NCBI RefSeq assembly: GCF_001668575.1
Contig: NZ_LZMD01000071.1
Coordinates: 1 to 64,000 of the forward strand
Length of the DNA: 64,000 bases
Reading direction: 5' to 3'
Origin: Mycobacterium sp. 1164985.4
GTDB lineage: Bacteria; Actinomycetota; Actinomycetes; Mycobacteriales; Mycobacteriaceae
This document shows positions 34,029 to 45,500 of this stretch, piece by piece. The notes under the pieces were generated by a model. The model had not been told where the DNA came from, searched no databases, and saw only the letters and a list, made by a program, of their open reading frames with translations. Each line of letters begins with the position of its first letter. The first letter of the stretch is position 1. Both the position numbers and the translations under genes were made by a program.

Positions 34029-34322
34029 TTGTCCAGCACTACCGAACTTGCCGAGCTGCACGAGCTAATCGGACGGCTCCGGCGGTGCGTGACGTCGCTG
34101 GCGTCGAGGTACGGGGACACCCCGGCGACGCGTCGGATCGTCAACGACGCCGAACGCCTCCTCAACGACATCGACCGTCTCGACATTGACGCCGAAGAGC
34201 TGGAGCTGGCCCGAGGCGTGGTGCACCACCACGCCGGAGACCGCATCCCTATCCCGGACACCCAGTACGACACCGATTTCTGGCGCGGTGTCGACGACGA
34301 AGGGCTCGGTGGCGTCCGCTGA
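34029..34322 (+). CDS. Conserved small protein preceding the sdh1 operon
   Basis: A 97-residue soluble, acidic, helical protein (LAELHELIGRLRRCVTSLASRYG, then VNDAERLLNDIDRLDIDAEELEL) ending with a DTDFWRGVDDEGLG tail. The TTG start at 34029 is decided by a textbook AAGGAGG ribosome-binding site. It lies 46 bases before the SdhC-like gene and on the same strand, so it is likely the first gene of the succinate dehydrogenase 1 operon, as in M. smegmatis. No known domain recognised; an assembly or regulatory role is a guess. Confidence 0.75.
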   Translation: MSSTTELAELHELIGRLRRCVTSLASRYGDTPATRRIVNDAERLLNDIDRLDIDAEELELARGVVHHHAGDRIPIPDTQYDTDFWRGVDDEGLGGVR

Positions 34323-34368
34323 TGCGGCCAACCGATTAACCGGGACAACTCAACACCGAAAGGCAACA

Positions 34369-35208
34369 GTGAGCGCACCCACCGCCGACCGCAAGGCGAC
34401 CGGCGTCTTTTCGCCGAGCCGTGCCGAGATTCCGCAACGCACCCTTCGCACCGACCGGTGGTGGCAGTCACCGCTGATCGTGAACCTGGGGTTCGCCGCG
34501 TTCATCATCTATGCGACGGTGCGCGCGTTCCTGCAGAACAACTACTGGGTCGCGGAGTACCACTACCTGACGCCGTTCTACTCGCCGTGCTTCGTCAAGT
34601 GGAACGAGGCGACGCAGAGCGGATGCATCCCGGAGGCCAGCCATTTCGGGCAGTTCCTGCCCGACGTGTGGTGGCTGCCCTACGCCGCGGTATCGCTGCC
34701 GTTCCTGCTGCTGTTCCGGCTCACCTGCTACTACTACCGCGGCGCCTACTACCGGTCGGTGTGGCAGTCGCCGACGGCCTGTGCGGTGCCGGAGCCCAGG
34801 GCGCACTACACGGGCGAGACACGCCTGCCGCTGGTCATCCAGAACACACACCGCTACTTCTTCTACATCGCGGTGCTCATCTCGCTCGTCAACACCTACG
34901 ACGCGATCGCGGCGTTCCGCTCGCCGTCCGGTTTCGGATTCGGTTTGGGCAATGTGATTCTCGTCGTCAATGTGCTGCTGCTGTGGACGTACACGGTGTC
35001 GTGCCACTCCTGCCGTCACGTCGTCGGCGGACGGCTCAAGCACTTCTCGAAACACCCGTTCCGGTACTGGATGTGGACACAGGTGAGCAGGCTGAACACC
35101 CGGCACAAGACCTACGCCTGGATCACGCTCGGCACGCTGATGCTGACCGACTTCTACATCATGCTGGTGGCCAGCGGGACCATCTCTGACCTGAGATTCA
35201 TTGGCTGA
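34369..35208 (+). CDS. Succinate dehydrogenase 1 membrane-anchor subunit (Rv0249c-like)
   Basis: A 279-residue membrane subunit with about five hydrophobic helices (from LIVNLGFAAFIIYATVRAF to YAWITLGTLMLTDFYIMLV). It carries Cys/His-rich loops, SPCFVKWNEATQSGC and TVSCHSCRHVVGG. In the M. smegmatis Sdh1 structure the anchor was reported to hold a membrane-embedded Rieske-type [2Fe-2S] cluster, and these residues are its likely ligands here. It passes electrons to menaquinone. GTG 34369 follows a GAAAGG site; the frame is open further upstream but overlaps the preceding gene. It is followed by sdhA and sdhB. Confidence 0.88.
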   Translation: MSAPTADRKATGVFSPSRAEIPQRTLRTDRWWQSPLIVNLGFAAFIIYATVRAFLQNNYWVAEYHYLTPFYSPCFVKWNEATQSGCIPEASHFGQFLPDVWWLPYAAVSLPFLLLFRLTCYYYRGAYYRSVWQSPTACAVPEPRAHYTGETRLPLVIQNTHRYFFYIAVLISLVNTYDAIAAFRSPSGFGFGLGNVILVVNVLLLWTYTVSCHSCRHVVGGRLKHFSKHPFRYWMWTQVSRLNTRHKTYAWITLGTLMLTDFYIMLVASGTISDLRFIG

Positions 35209-35241
35209 CGCCCTAATTCGATCGGTAGTGAGGTTTATTTA

Positions 35242-37191
35242 ATGGCGGAATCTGATGCTCTTCGCGCAAGCGGCTCATCGGAAATAGAGCGACATTCCTA
35301 CGACGTCGTCGTCATCGGTGCCGGCGGCGCGGGTCTGCGTGCGGTCATCGAGGCCCGCGAGCGCGGCCTGAAGGTCGCGGTGATCACGAAGTCGTTGTTC
35401 GGCAAGGCCCACACGGTGATGGCCGAGGGCGGCTGCGCCGCGGCGATGGGTAACGCGAACCCGAAGGACAACTGGCAGGTCCACTTCAAGGACACCATGC
35501 GCGGCGGCAAGTTCCTCAACAACTGGCGCATGGCCGAGTTGCACGCCAAGGAGGCGCCGGACCGCGTCTGGGAGCTCGAGACCTACGGCGCGCTGTTCGA
35601 CCGCACCAAGGACGGGCGGATCAGCCAGCGCAACTTTGGCGGCCACACCTATCCGCGGCTGGCCCACGTCGGTGACCGCACCGGCCTTGAGATCATCCGA
35701 ACCCTTCAACAGAAGATCGTCTCCCTGCAGCAGGAGGACAAAGAGGAGTTCGGCGACTACGAGGCCCGTATACGGGTCTTCCACGAGACGACGATCACCG
35801 ACCTGATCAAGGATGGCGACCGCATCGCCGGGGCGTTCGGTTACTACCGCGAGGGCGGCAACTTCGTCCTGTTCGAGACGCCCGCCGTGGTGCTGGCCAC
35901 CGGCGGCATCGGCAAGTCGTACAAGGTGACGTCGAACTCCTGGGAGTACACAGGCGACGGTCACGCGCTGGCGCTGCGCGCAGGCGCGACGCTGATCAAC
36001 ATGGAGTTCGTCCAGTTCCATCCGACCGGTATGGTCTGGCCGCCCAGTGTCAAGGGCATCCTCGTCACCGAGGGTGTGCGCGGCGACGGCGGAGTGCTGA
36101 AGAACTCCGAGGGCAAGCGCTTCATGTTCGACTACATCCCCGCGGTGTTCAAAGGCCAGTACGCCGAGAGCATCGAGGAAGCCGACCAGTGGCTCAAGGA
36201 CAACGACTCCGCGCGCCGCACCCCGGACCTGCTGCCTCGCGATGAGGTGGCCCGCGCGATCAACTCCGAGGTGAAGGCCGAGCGCGGAACGCCGCACGGC
36301 GGCGTCTACCTCGACATCGCTTCGCGCCTGCCCGCAGAGGAGATCAAGCGACGGCTGCCGTCGATGTATCACCAGTTCATGGAGCTGGCCGAGGTCGACA
36401 TCACCAAGGAGCCCATGGAGGTCGGGCCGACGTGCCACTACGTGATGGGCGGCATCGAGGTCGACCCGGACACGGGTGCGGCCAAGACGCCGGGGCTGTT
36501 CGCCGCGGGTGAGTGCTCCGGCGGCATGCACGGCTCGAACCGGTTGGGCGGCAACTCGCTGTCGGACCTGCTGGTGTTCGGCAGGCGCGCGGGAATGGGC
36601 GCGGCGGACTACGTGCGCGCACTCGGCGACCGGCCGACGGTGTCCGACGCTGCCGTCGACGAGTCGACCAAGCTGGCACTGCACCCGTTCGAGGGGCCGT
36701 CCAACGGCGATGCCGCCGAGAACCCGTACACCCTGCAACTGGATCTGCAGGACACGATGAACAGCCTGGTCGGCATCATCCGCAAGGCCGAAGAGGTCAC
36801 CGAGGCCATCGACAAGCTCAAGGAGTTGCGCGAGCGGTACAAGAAGGTGCGGGTCGAGGGTGGCCGGCACTTCAACCCGGGCTGGCACTTGGCGCTCGAC
36901 CTGCGCAACATGATCCTGGTCAGCGAGTGCATCGCCAAGGCGGCGCTGGAGCGTACCGAGAGCCGCGGCGGGCACACCCGCGACGACTATCCGTCGATGG
37001 ATTCCAAGTGGCGCAAGACGCTGCTGGTGTGCCGGGCCGAAGGTGAAACCGTGGTCCCGGACATCAGCATCACCCCGCAGGATCAGGTGCCCATGCGCGA
37101 CGACCTGCTGGAGCTGATCGACATCGAAGAGTTGGAGAAGTACTTCACCTCCGAAGAACTCGCCAACCACTCGTCTAGGAGAGGCGCATGA
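35242..37191 (+). CDS. sdhA: Succinate dehydrogenase 1 flavoprotein subunit
   Basis: A 649-residue flavoprotein. The FAD-binding N-terminus is YDVVVIGAGGAGLRAVIEA, the covalent-FAD histidine lies in KAHTVMAEGGCAAAMG, substrate-binding residues include MEFVQFHPTGMVWPP, and HGSNRLGGNSLSDLLVFGRRAG lies near 430. It oxidises succinate to fumarate (or the reverse) in complex II. It corresponds to Rv0248c and M. smegmatis MSMEG_0418. The last four bases overlap the sdhB start. Confidence 0.96.
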   Translation: MAESDALRASGSSEIERHSYDVVVIGAGGAGLRAVIEARERGLKVAVITKSLFGKAHTVMAEGGCAAAMGNANPKDNWQVHFKDTMRGGKFLNNWRMAELHAKEAPDRVWELETYGALFDRTKDGRISQRNFGGHTYPRLAHVGDRTGLEIIRTLQQKIVSLQQEDKEEFGDYEARIRVFHETTITDLIKDGDRIAGAFGYYREGGNFVLFETPAVVLATGGIGKSYKVTSNSWEYTGDGHALALRAGATLINMEFVQFHPTGMVWPPSVKGILVTEGVRGDGGVLKNSEGKRFMFDYIPAVFKGQYAESIEEADQWLKDNDSARRTPDLLPRDEVARAINSEVKAERGTPHGGVYLDIASRLPAEEIKRRLPSMYHQFMELAEVDITKEPMEVGPTCHYVMGGIEVDPDTGAAKTPGLFAAGECSGGMHGSNRLGGNSLSDLLVFGRRAGMGAADYVRALGDRPTVSDAAVDESTKLALHPFEGPSNGDAAENPYTLQLDLQDTMNSLVGIIRKAEEVTEAIDKLKELRERYKKVRVEGGRHFNPGWHLALDLRNMILVSECIAKAALERTESRGGHTRDDYPSMDSKWRKTLLVCRAEGETVVPDISITPQDQVPMRDDLLELIDIEELEKYFTSEELANHSSRRGA

Positions 37192-37940
37192 GCTACCAGG
37201 CAAAGATGCGGGTCTGGCGTGGCGACGACAACGACGGCGCGCTGCAGGACTTCGCGGTGGAGGTCAACGAGGGCGAGGTGGTCCTCGACATCATCCACCG
37301 GCTGCAGCAGACCCAGGCCGGCGATCTGGCCGTGCGGTGGAACTGCAAGGCGGGCAAGTGCGGGTCCTGCTCGGCGGAGATCAACGGCAGGCCGCGGTTG
37401 CTGTGCATGACGCGGATGTCGACCTTCGACGAGAACGAGGTCATCACCGTCACCCCGCTGCGCACCTTCCCGGTGATCCGCGACCTGGTCACCGACGTGT
37501 CGTTCAACTATCAGAAGGCCAGGGAGATCCCGGCGTTCACGCCGCCGAAGGATCTCCAGCCCGGCGAGTACCGGATGGCGCAGGAAGACGTCAACCGCTC
37601 ACAGGAGTTCCGCAAGTGCATCGAGTGCTTCCTGTGCCAGAACGTCTGCCACGTGATCCGTGATCACGAGGAGAACAAAGAGGCGTTCGCCGGTCCACGG
37701 TTCCTGATGCGTCAGGCCGAGCTGGACATGCATCCGCTCGACGTGCACGCACGGCGCGCGGAGGACGCGCAGGAAGTGCACGGACTGGGCTACTGCAACA
37801 TCACCAAGTGCTGCACCGAGGTCTGCCCCGAACACATCAAGATCACCGACAATGCGTTGATCCCGATGAAGGAGCGGGCCGCCGACCGCAAGTACGACCC
37901 GGTGGTGTGGCTCGGCGACAAGCTCTTCCGGCGACGGTAG
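37188..37940 (+). CDS. sdhB: Succinate dehydrogenase 1 iron-sulfur subunit
   Basis: A 250-residue three-cluster subunit. The [2Fe-2S] ligands are in CKAGKCGSCSAEINGRPRLLC (~60-80) and the [4Fe-4S]/[3Fe-4S] ligands in CIECFLCQNVC (~144-154) and TKCCTEVCPEH (~205-215). It relays electrons from SdhA to the membrane anchor. It matches Rv0247c. The final codons (FRRR-stop) fall within the first copy of a 35-bp tandem repeat that continues past the gene, so the 3' end of the gene has been duplicated downstream. Confidence 0.96.
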   Translation: MSYQAKMRVWRGDDNDGALQDFAVEVNEGEVVLDIIHRLQQTQAGDLAVRWNCKAGKCGSCSAEINGRPRLLCMTRMSTFDENEVITVTPLRTFPVIRDLVTDVSFNYQKAREIPAFTPPKDLQPGEYRMAQEDVNRSQEFRKCIECFLCQNVCHVIRDHEENKEAFAGPRFLMRQAELDMHPLDVHARRAEDAQEVHGLGYCNITKCCTEVCPEHIKITDNALIPMKERAADRKYDPVVWLGDKLFRRR

Positions 37941-38010
37941 GAGCCGGAACAAACAGCTTGAGCCGGCGACGGTAGGAGCCGGAACAAACAGCTTGAGCCG
38001 GCGACGGTAG
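37928..38010. repeat. 35-bp tandem repeat (about 2.4 copies) at the 3' end of sdhB
   Basis: Two identical 35-bp units (37928-37962 and 37963-37997) begin CCGGCGACGGTAGGAGCCGG and continue with AACAAACAGCTTGAG; a 13-base partial third copy ends at 38010. Each unit contains the inverted pair CCGGC/GCCGG, and AAGCT/AGCTT brackets the first copy, so the repeat can also form nested hairpins that may end sdh transcription. It looks like a VNTR-type duplication of the gene end. Confidence 0.85.
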
Positions 38011-38097
38011 TCGTCCCGGCGTCTCAGGACACCCACGCACACGATTCCGCAGGTACCCTGCGGATAAGCGGCCAATCAACGACGAAAGGTTGCAATC

Positions 38098-38259
38098 GTG
38101 ACACTTCGACACCCGCAAAGCATTAACGACATTCGTACCGCGATCCGCGAGCTCAGCACCCGCGCGGCACTGGCCCGCAAGGAAGGTCGCGCCGCCGACG
38201 CCGACGAACTGGAGCGACGGGTGGCTAGGTATCGCGACGAGCTCAGCGAGCGGCCCTGA
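38098..38259 (+). CDS. Small conserved helical protein (53 aa)
   Basis: GTG 38098, preceded by GAAAGG at a proper distance, opens 53 codons: VTLRHPQSINDIRTAIRELS, then a charged helical stretch (ARKEGRAADADELERRVARY) ending in RDELSERP. It looks like a small soluble coiled helical protein. It sits alone between the sdh1 operon and a convergent flavin-reductase gene and ends at a strong hairpin. There is no recognisable family, but the start signal and codon use support a real gene. Confidence 0.65.
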   Translation: MTLRHPQSINDIRTAIRELSTRAALARKEGRAADADELERRVARYRDELSERP

Positions 38260-38271
38260 TCGAACGGCTTA

Positions 38272-38308
38272 GGTGCGCTTCCGATCGCTGAGCGACCGGT
38301 TGCGCACC
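38272..38308. terminator. Bidirectional hairpin terminator
   Basis: GGTGCGC (38272-38278) pairs with GCGCACC (38302-38308), and inside it CCGATCGCT pairs with AGCGACCGG with a single mismatch and a one-base loop. It lies between the convergent 53-aa gene and the flavin-reductase gene. Confidence 0.65.
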
Positions 38309-38312
38309 GACA

Positions 38313-39644
<1,332 letters not shown>

Positions 39645-39648
39645 AGGT

Positions 39649-40782
39649 TCAGGGTTTGGGCTGGTTATTCAGCACGTACTGGAGCCCGGAGAGCAGCTGC
39701 GACACCGGGTCGGCGGCACCGCCGAACGCGGCCTGGGTGGCGGGTGCCGTGACGGCCGCGGGATCGTAGCCGTTCACCGGATCCACCGTGATGGGCGCGG
39801 TCAACGGATTGTCGTTGCGTGAGTAGCCCGCGTCCACGTACGGCTTGAGCACCCCGTCCAGTTTGTTGAGCGTGTCTTTGTCCACTCCGAGGTACTTGAA
39901 CGGCAGCACCAGCGGCAGATGCTCCTCTGGGATCATGAACGTCGTCGTCTTCGCCCCGCGAGAGTTGACGGTGGTGCGGATGTTCTGCGGCGGCACCATG
40001 CTGGGGCCGGTGAACGCGACCGCCGTGTGCCCGGTCGCGAGCCCGACGATCGCGTTGGCGACCGACATCCAGTTGTCCGGCCGGTCCGGCCAATCGGCGA
40101 TGCTGTCGTAGGCCGAGACGAATTGATAGGTGTCGTACTGGCTTTCGACCGGCGGCGGGATGCGGTAGTCGAGCGACGGCACGACGCTGCCGACGGGGAA
40201 CATCTGCGTCAGGAAGCTCTCGCCGAAGGCGTGCCGGGCCACCGGGTCGCCGTAGGTCGCGAAGCTCAGCTCGTTCGGTGGCGGCGCGGCCGGGTCGTAC
40301 GCCAGGCGCGCCTGCACGTCGTTGAGCACCATGGCGCCCTCCGACAGGCCGATCGCGGTTCCCGAGCCACCCGCCTTGATGGCCGCGATCAGGTTGGGCG
40401 CCCCGATGTCGACGGACTCACCGACGCTCGGCCCGTCGATGCCCAGACCCGGGAAGTCGTCGTCCAGCCCGCCGATGCCGGGGAACAGCCGCTCCAAGGT
40501 GTGGCCCTGGACCTGCCCGGCGGGGTAGTCGACGATCTGGCGGTCCAGTCCGGGGAACCAATCGGCTCCTGTGCGCATGATGTATTCGTCGTACGGGATG
40601 CCCAGCACGTGTGCGCCGCCCAGGGCGTACGCGCGGCCGGGGGTGCCCAGCGGCGGACCCTCCTTCGGCGGGGCGGGTTTCGGCGGCGATGGCGGCTCGT
40701 CGGCCACCGCGATCCCGAGGCCCAAACAGCCCGTCGCGCCGAATGTCGTCAGCGCGGCACCGAAGGCGAGCAACCGCTTCAT
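39649..40782 (-). CDS. PE-PPE-domain acyltransferase of the TPP cluster
   Basis: A 377-residue exported alpha/beta-hydrolase-fold protein. A signal peptide (residues 1-27, ending GIAVADEPP) is followed by a Pro-rich linker and a PE-PPE domain whose nucleophile motif is IGLSEGAMV (Ser near 146). The homologue MSMEG_0412 (PE) is the extracellular acyltransferase that builds trehalose polyphleates from diacyltrehalose precursors; Chp1/Chp2 are the Mtb relatives. The ATG overlaps the fadD23 stop by four bases, so it is the last gene of the papA3-mmpL10-fadD23-PE operon. Confidence 0.88.
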   Translation of the reverse strand: MKRLLAFGAALTTFGATGCLGLGIAVADEPPSPPKPAPPKEGPPLGTPGRAYALGGAHVLGIPYDEYIMRTGADWFPGLDRQIVDYPAGQVQGHTLERLFPGIGGLDDDFPGLGIDGPSVGESVDIGAPNLIAAIKAGGSGTAIGLSEGAMVLNDVQARLAYDPAAPPPNELSFATYGDPVARHAFGESFLTQMFPVGSVVPSLDYRIPPPVESQYDTYQFVSAYDSIADWPDRPDNWMSVANAIVGLATGHTAVAFTGPSMVPPQNIRTTVNSRGAKTTTFMIPEEHLPLVLPFKYLGVDKDTLNKLDGVLKPYVDAGYSRNDNPLTAPITVDPVNGYDPAAVTAPATQAAFGGAADPVSQLLSGLQYVLNNQPKP

Positions 40783-42521
40783 CGCACGTCCAATCGCGTG
40801 AACCGACGCTGTTGATAATGCTCGACGCAGGCAGCGCGCCGGATCTTGCCGCTCGTCGTCGTGGGGATCGAACCGGCGGGCACCAGCACGATGTCCTCGA
40901 CACTGACCCCGTGTGCATTCGAAATCGCCGCGGTAACATCGGCTTTGATCGTGGCGAGCCGGCGCATCGTATCCTCGTCGAGGTCGGCCGGTTTCTTGAG
41001 TTCGACGACGGTGACCAGGCGCTCGCTACCGTCCACCGGGACCGCGATCGCCGCGGCCCTCCCGCGGGTGACCTCCTGCACCGTCGCCTCGATGTCCTCG
41101 GGATAGTGGTTACGGCCCCGGATGATCAGCAGGTCCTTGATGCGGCCGACGATGAACAACTCACCGCCGTGGACGAACCCGAGGTCGCCGGTGCGCAACC
41201 ACGGGCCGCCCGGTGTGCCGGCCGACGGATCGACAAGCGTTGCGCCGAAACAGCTTTGCGCATCAGGTGGCCTGCCCCAGTAGCCGTCGGCAACGTTCTC
41301 ACCATGCAACCAGACCTCACCGACCGCGTCCGGCGCGCACTCCCGGCAGGTGTCGCTGTCGACGATGCGCAGCGACGGCGATTGCGGCACACGGTATTTC
41401 ACCAACGCCACGCCTTTGCCTGCGCCGCAAGGCCGGACCCTTCCCGCGCCGAGTTCTTCCGCGTCGAAGTGGACGGCGGGCGACGCCTCGTCCCACGTTC
41501 CCGTCGCGACGAAGACCGTCGCCTCCGCCAGGCCATAGGCGGGTCGCATCATGTGATCACGAAAGTCGAAGTGCGCGAACCGGTCGACGAAGCGGTGCAG
41601 CGTCGCGGGCTCCACCCGTTCGGCACCGCTGATGATGCCGACCACCCCGCCGAGATTGAGTCCGGCCAGGTCCTCGTCGGTCGTCTTGCGAGAGGCTAGG
41701 TCGAATGCGAAGTTCGGCGCCGACGACCATGCGTGCGGGTTCTCGGCCAGCGCTCGCACCCACCGGCCGGGCTCCTCCAGGAATGCGACCGGGCTCATCA
41801 GCACGGCGCGGCGTCCGCACAGGATCGGCGCACAGACCCCCAGCACCAGACCCATGTCGTGGTAGAACGGCAGCCACGACACCAGCGTGGCGTCCTGGGG
41901 CAGCGGCGACTGGGCGAAGAACTCCCGCATCAGCTGCTCGAAGTTCACCGTGAGGTTGCGGTGGGATATCTTCACCCCCGTCGGCAATCTCGTTGAGCCG
42001 GAACTGTATTGCAGATACGCGACGTCGGGCAGATCGACGGACTGGAGAGCGGTGTCCGCGTCGGCGTCCAGGTTCAGCGCGTCGATCTCAATGAGCTTGG
42101 GTACGATGTCCAGGCGCGACCGATCGATGACGTCGCCGACGTCACCCGCGACGGCAGAGGTCGTGAGGACGACGGCGGGCTGGGTGTCCGCGAGCACCGA
42201 ACTCACCCGGTCGTGGCCTGAGCCCGGATGAGGCAGCGGCAGCGGGACCGCGATCAGGCCCGCCTGCATCGAGCCTAGGAACGCCAGGATGTAATCCAAG
42301 CCCTGCGGGGCGAGGATCACCGCCCTGTCCCCGAAAGAGCCGTGCCGCCGGAGCTCGCGCGCGACGTTGACGGTGCGCCTTGCCAGTTGCGCCCACGTGA
42401 GGGTCTCCCCCACACCCGCCGGGTCGCGCGAGTACTCGGTGAAGGTGAACGCGGTGTCGTCGGGACGCAGGCTGGCGCGACCGTGCAGCATCGACAGGAT
42501 CGAGGAATCCGACGGGCTCAT
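40779..42521 (-). CDS. fadD23: Long-chain fatty-acyl-AMP ligase FadD23-like
   Basis: A 580-residue adenylate-forming enzyme of the FAAL class. The AMP-binding motif is [19 protein letters not shown] (~165-185), the acceptor-binding core is [13 protein letters not shown], and the C-terminal hinge region is [20 protein letters not shown], with the adenylation lysine in [11 protein letters not shown]. It activates a fatty acid as acyl-AMP and loads it on the polyketide synthase. It is homologous to FadD23 of sulfolipid/TPP loci (MSMEG_0411). Its start overlaps the mmpL10 stop and its stop overlaps the PE-PPE gene. Confidence 0.92.
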   Translation of the reverse strand: MSPSDSSILSMLHGRASLRPDDTAFTFTEYSRDPAGVGETLTWAQLARRTVNVARELRRHGSFGDRAVILAPQGLDYILAFLGSMQAGLIAVPLPLPHPGSGHDRVSSVLADTQPAVVLTTSAVAGDVGDVIDRSRLDIVPKLIEIDALNLDADADTALQSVDLPDVAYLQYSSGSTRLPTGVKISHRNLTVNFEQLMREFFAQSPLPQDATLVSWLPFYHDMGLVLGVCAPILCGRRAVLMSPVAFLEEPGRWVRALAENPHAWSSAPNFAFDLASRKTTDEDLAGLNLGGVVGIISGAERVEPATLHRFVDRFAHFDFRDHMMRPAYGLAEATVFVATGTWDEASPAVHFDAEELGAGRVRPCGAGKGVALVKYRVPQSPSLRIVDSDTCRECAPDAVGEVWLHGENVADGYWGRPPDAQSCFGATLVDPSAGTPGGPWLRTGDLGFVHGGELFIVGRIKDLLIIRGRNHYPEDIEATVQEVTRGRAAAIAVPVDGSERLVTVVELKKPADLDEDTMRRLATIKADVTAAISNAHGVSVEDIVLVPAGSIPTTTSGKIRRAACVEHYQQRRFTRLDVR

Positions 42522-45500
42522 GGGTTATCCGTTTCCATTCCGCTTGACGACATGGCCGGGGTGCGTCGCCGCGGAACCGCCACTCGCGACGGCCACCAGT
42601 TCGCCCGCCCGACCAGTGCGGCGACCGCGGGCACGGTAATCGTGCGAACCACGAAGGTGTCCAACAAGATTCCGACGCCGATCACAAAGCCGCCCTGCAT
42701 GACGATCCCGATGCTGGAGAACAGCAGGCCGGCCATCGAGGCGGCGAAGATCAGGCCGGCCGCGGTGATTACGCCGCCCGTCGACCCCAGCGTCCGGATC
42801 ACGCCGTAACGCACACTGTGCGGTGACTCGTCGCGTAACCGCGACACGAACAGCATGTTGTAGTCGGCGCCCACGGCGATCAGCACCACGAACGCCAAAG
42901 GCGGCACGCTCCAATGCAATTCCTGGCCGAGGAGCAGCTGGAACGTGAGCACTCCGATGCCCATCGCCGCGAAATACGACACCACCACCGACCCGACCAG
43001 ATACAGCGGCGCGATGATCGCGCGCAGCAGCACCATCAACGTCAGCAGCACGACGATCAACGTCGCGGCGATGATGAACCGGATATCCTGCTGGTAGTAG
43101 TCGCGGGTGTCGCGCAGCGCTGCCGGGAAGCCGCCCATGGAGATCGTGGCGTCGGCCAGCGCGGTGTTGGGCTGGGCACCCCGGGCCACGTCGTAGATCT
43201 GGTTCACCTGATCCATCGCCTCGGCGCTGAACGGATTCAGCTTGGTCTGGATCAGGTAGCGAACCGATCGTCCGTCGGGTGAGATGTACGCCGCAGCAGC
43301 CTTTTTGAAGTCCGGGAGGTTCAGCACCTCCGGTGGGATGTTGAATCCGGCTTGCGAGGAATCCGAGGCGTTGCTGCGCATGGTCAGGAGGAAGGTCGAC
43401 GCCTCGTTCAATCCCGCGGCGATCACCTTGACCTGTTTGACGAGTTCGTCCACCCCGCCGGCGACTTCCCGGCTTCCCGTGGCAAGGCGGTTGGCGCCGC
43501 GCTGCAATTCGGTCATGCTGCGCTGCGCGCCGCCGGGTTGGTCAAGCCCCATCGTGTTGACCGCCTTGGCGACGCTCGCCATCGCGGTGTTGAGCTTGGC
43601 CACGGCCTGGTTGAGGGTCTGACGGTCCTCGACACCTTGAAGCTCCTGTGCCAGACCGTTGATCTCGTCGAGGCTTCCGTCCTCGCGCGCGGCGACCAGC
43701 TTCTGGAACTGCATGCGGGTGTCGACACAGGAGGGGTTGGCGTCGCACACCGCGTTGCCCTGCAGCGCGGTCAGGACGGGGCCGATCCAGGCGAAAAGGT
43801 CTTTGACCGCTCGGAAGTTCAAGCCCATCGAGTTGCCGAGCGCGTTGATGCTCGCGACGAGTTTGGCCGTGGTCTCGACGTCGCGCACCAGCTTGTCGCC
43901 GCCATATTCGGTGCGCACCGAGGAGAACATGTCGACGAGGTTCTGGATGCTGGGCGCGATCGCGTTGATCTGCCCGCGCACGTCGGCCAGGCTGTCAGCG
44001 AGCGTGTCGGCCCCGTCCCTGAGCTTGTTCAGATCCCCCGTCCGTTGACCGATCTGCGCGGAGCCGTCGGCCAGCCGGTCACCGACGATGCCCGCCTGGA
44101 ACGTCGCCCGGAACTCCTGCGGCACCTCACCGAGCGGGCGGGTGATCCCGCTGATGAGACCGATGTCCTCGAGTTGGGTGATCCGCGACGCCAGCTGTTC
44201 GAGGTCGGCGAGGGCCCGCGGGTTGCGCAGATCGTGCGGCGACTGGATCAGGATGTACTCGGGAATGGACTGATTGATCGGGAAGTGGCGTTCCAGCGCG
44301 GCATACCCGACCGAGCTCGGCGCCTCGGCCGACAGCACCTTGCGGTCGTCGTAGTTGTAGTCGGCGAACACCGCGATGCCGGCCAGCAGCGCCAGCACGA
44401 GCAGGCTGGCGACGAGGTGGGGCACCGGCCTGCGCACGATGCGGATGCCGGAGCGCCGCCAGAACCGGGCGGTCAGTTCCCGCCGCGGTTTGACCCAGCC
44501 GCGAGGTCCGGCCACCACCAGGATCGCCGGGAGCAGGGTCAGTCCGGCGAGGTAGGCGATGCCGATCCCGATCGCTGACGAGACACCGACGGTCCGGAAC
44601 ACTCCCATCTGCGCGAAGCTCAGCAACAGGAACGTCACGCCCACCGTTGCGGCGGACGCGGTGATGACCTTGCCGATCGAGATCAGCGCCGCCTTGACCG
44701 CCTCGTCGAAACCATGGCCCGAGCGCAGGTAGTCGTGATAGCGGCTGATGAGGAACACCGCATAGTCCGTTCCCGCGCCGGCCATGATCGCGCTGAGGAA
44801 CACGATGGACTGGTTGGAGACCCCCGCGCCGGTGAGTTCCGAGAACCCGGCGACGGCGGCCTGCGCGATCAGGAGCGACGATCCGATCGTCGCCAACGGC
44901 AACAGCATCGTGACCACGTTGCGGTACACCAGCAGCAACACGCCGAGGACCAGCACCGCGATCGCGATCTCGATGGGCAGGCGGTCGTGTTCGCCGGCCA
45001 CGGTGAGATCCGCGACTGTCGCGGCGGGCCCGGTCAGGTAGGCGATGACCGAACTACCGGCGACGTTCTGTTTGATCACCTCCGCGACGCGGTTGAAGGA
45101 ATCGAAGGCCCGCGGTGTGCCCAACTCCCCCTCGAGGCTGACCGGCAACACCCACGTCGTCTTGTCCTGACTGGTCAAGAACGGCCGCAGCTGTGGTGTG
45201 CCGATGAAGTCCTGTACGGACTCGACGTCGGTGACGTCGTCGCGCAGCGCGTCCACCAGCTTGCGGTAGGTGGCCTCGTCCGCGGGAGTGAGGCCGTCCT
45301 CGTTGATCAGCGCCACCAGCAGCAGGTCGTCGTTGCCGGATTCGCCGAACGCCTCGGCCATCTTCGTGGCGGTGACACTCGACGGTGCGTCGGCGGGCAG
45401 GATCGCGAGCGGATGCTTCTGGGCCATCTCGCCCAGTGATGGAACGGTGAGCGGGAGCGCGACGAGCATCGCGACCCAGACGCCGATGACCACCCACGGC

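Noticed and set aside
35275..37203. 642-codon open frame on the minus strand opposite sdhA
   Set aside because: sdhA is fully conserved on the plus strand; the other frame has no motif.
37928..38010. CRISPR-like array
   Set aside because: The 35-bp units are directly adjacent with no spacers, so it is a simple tandem repeat.
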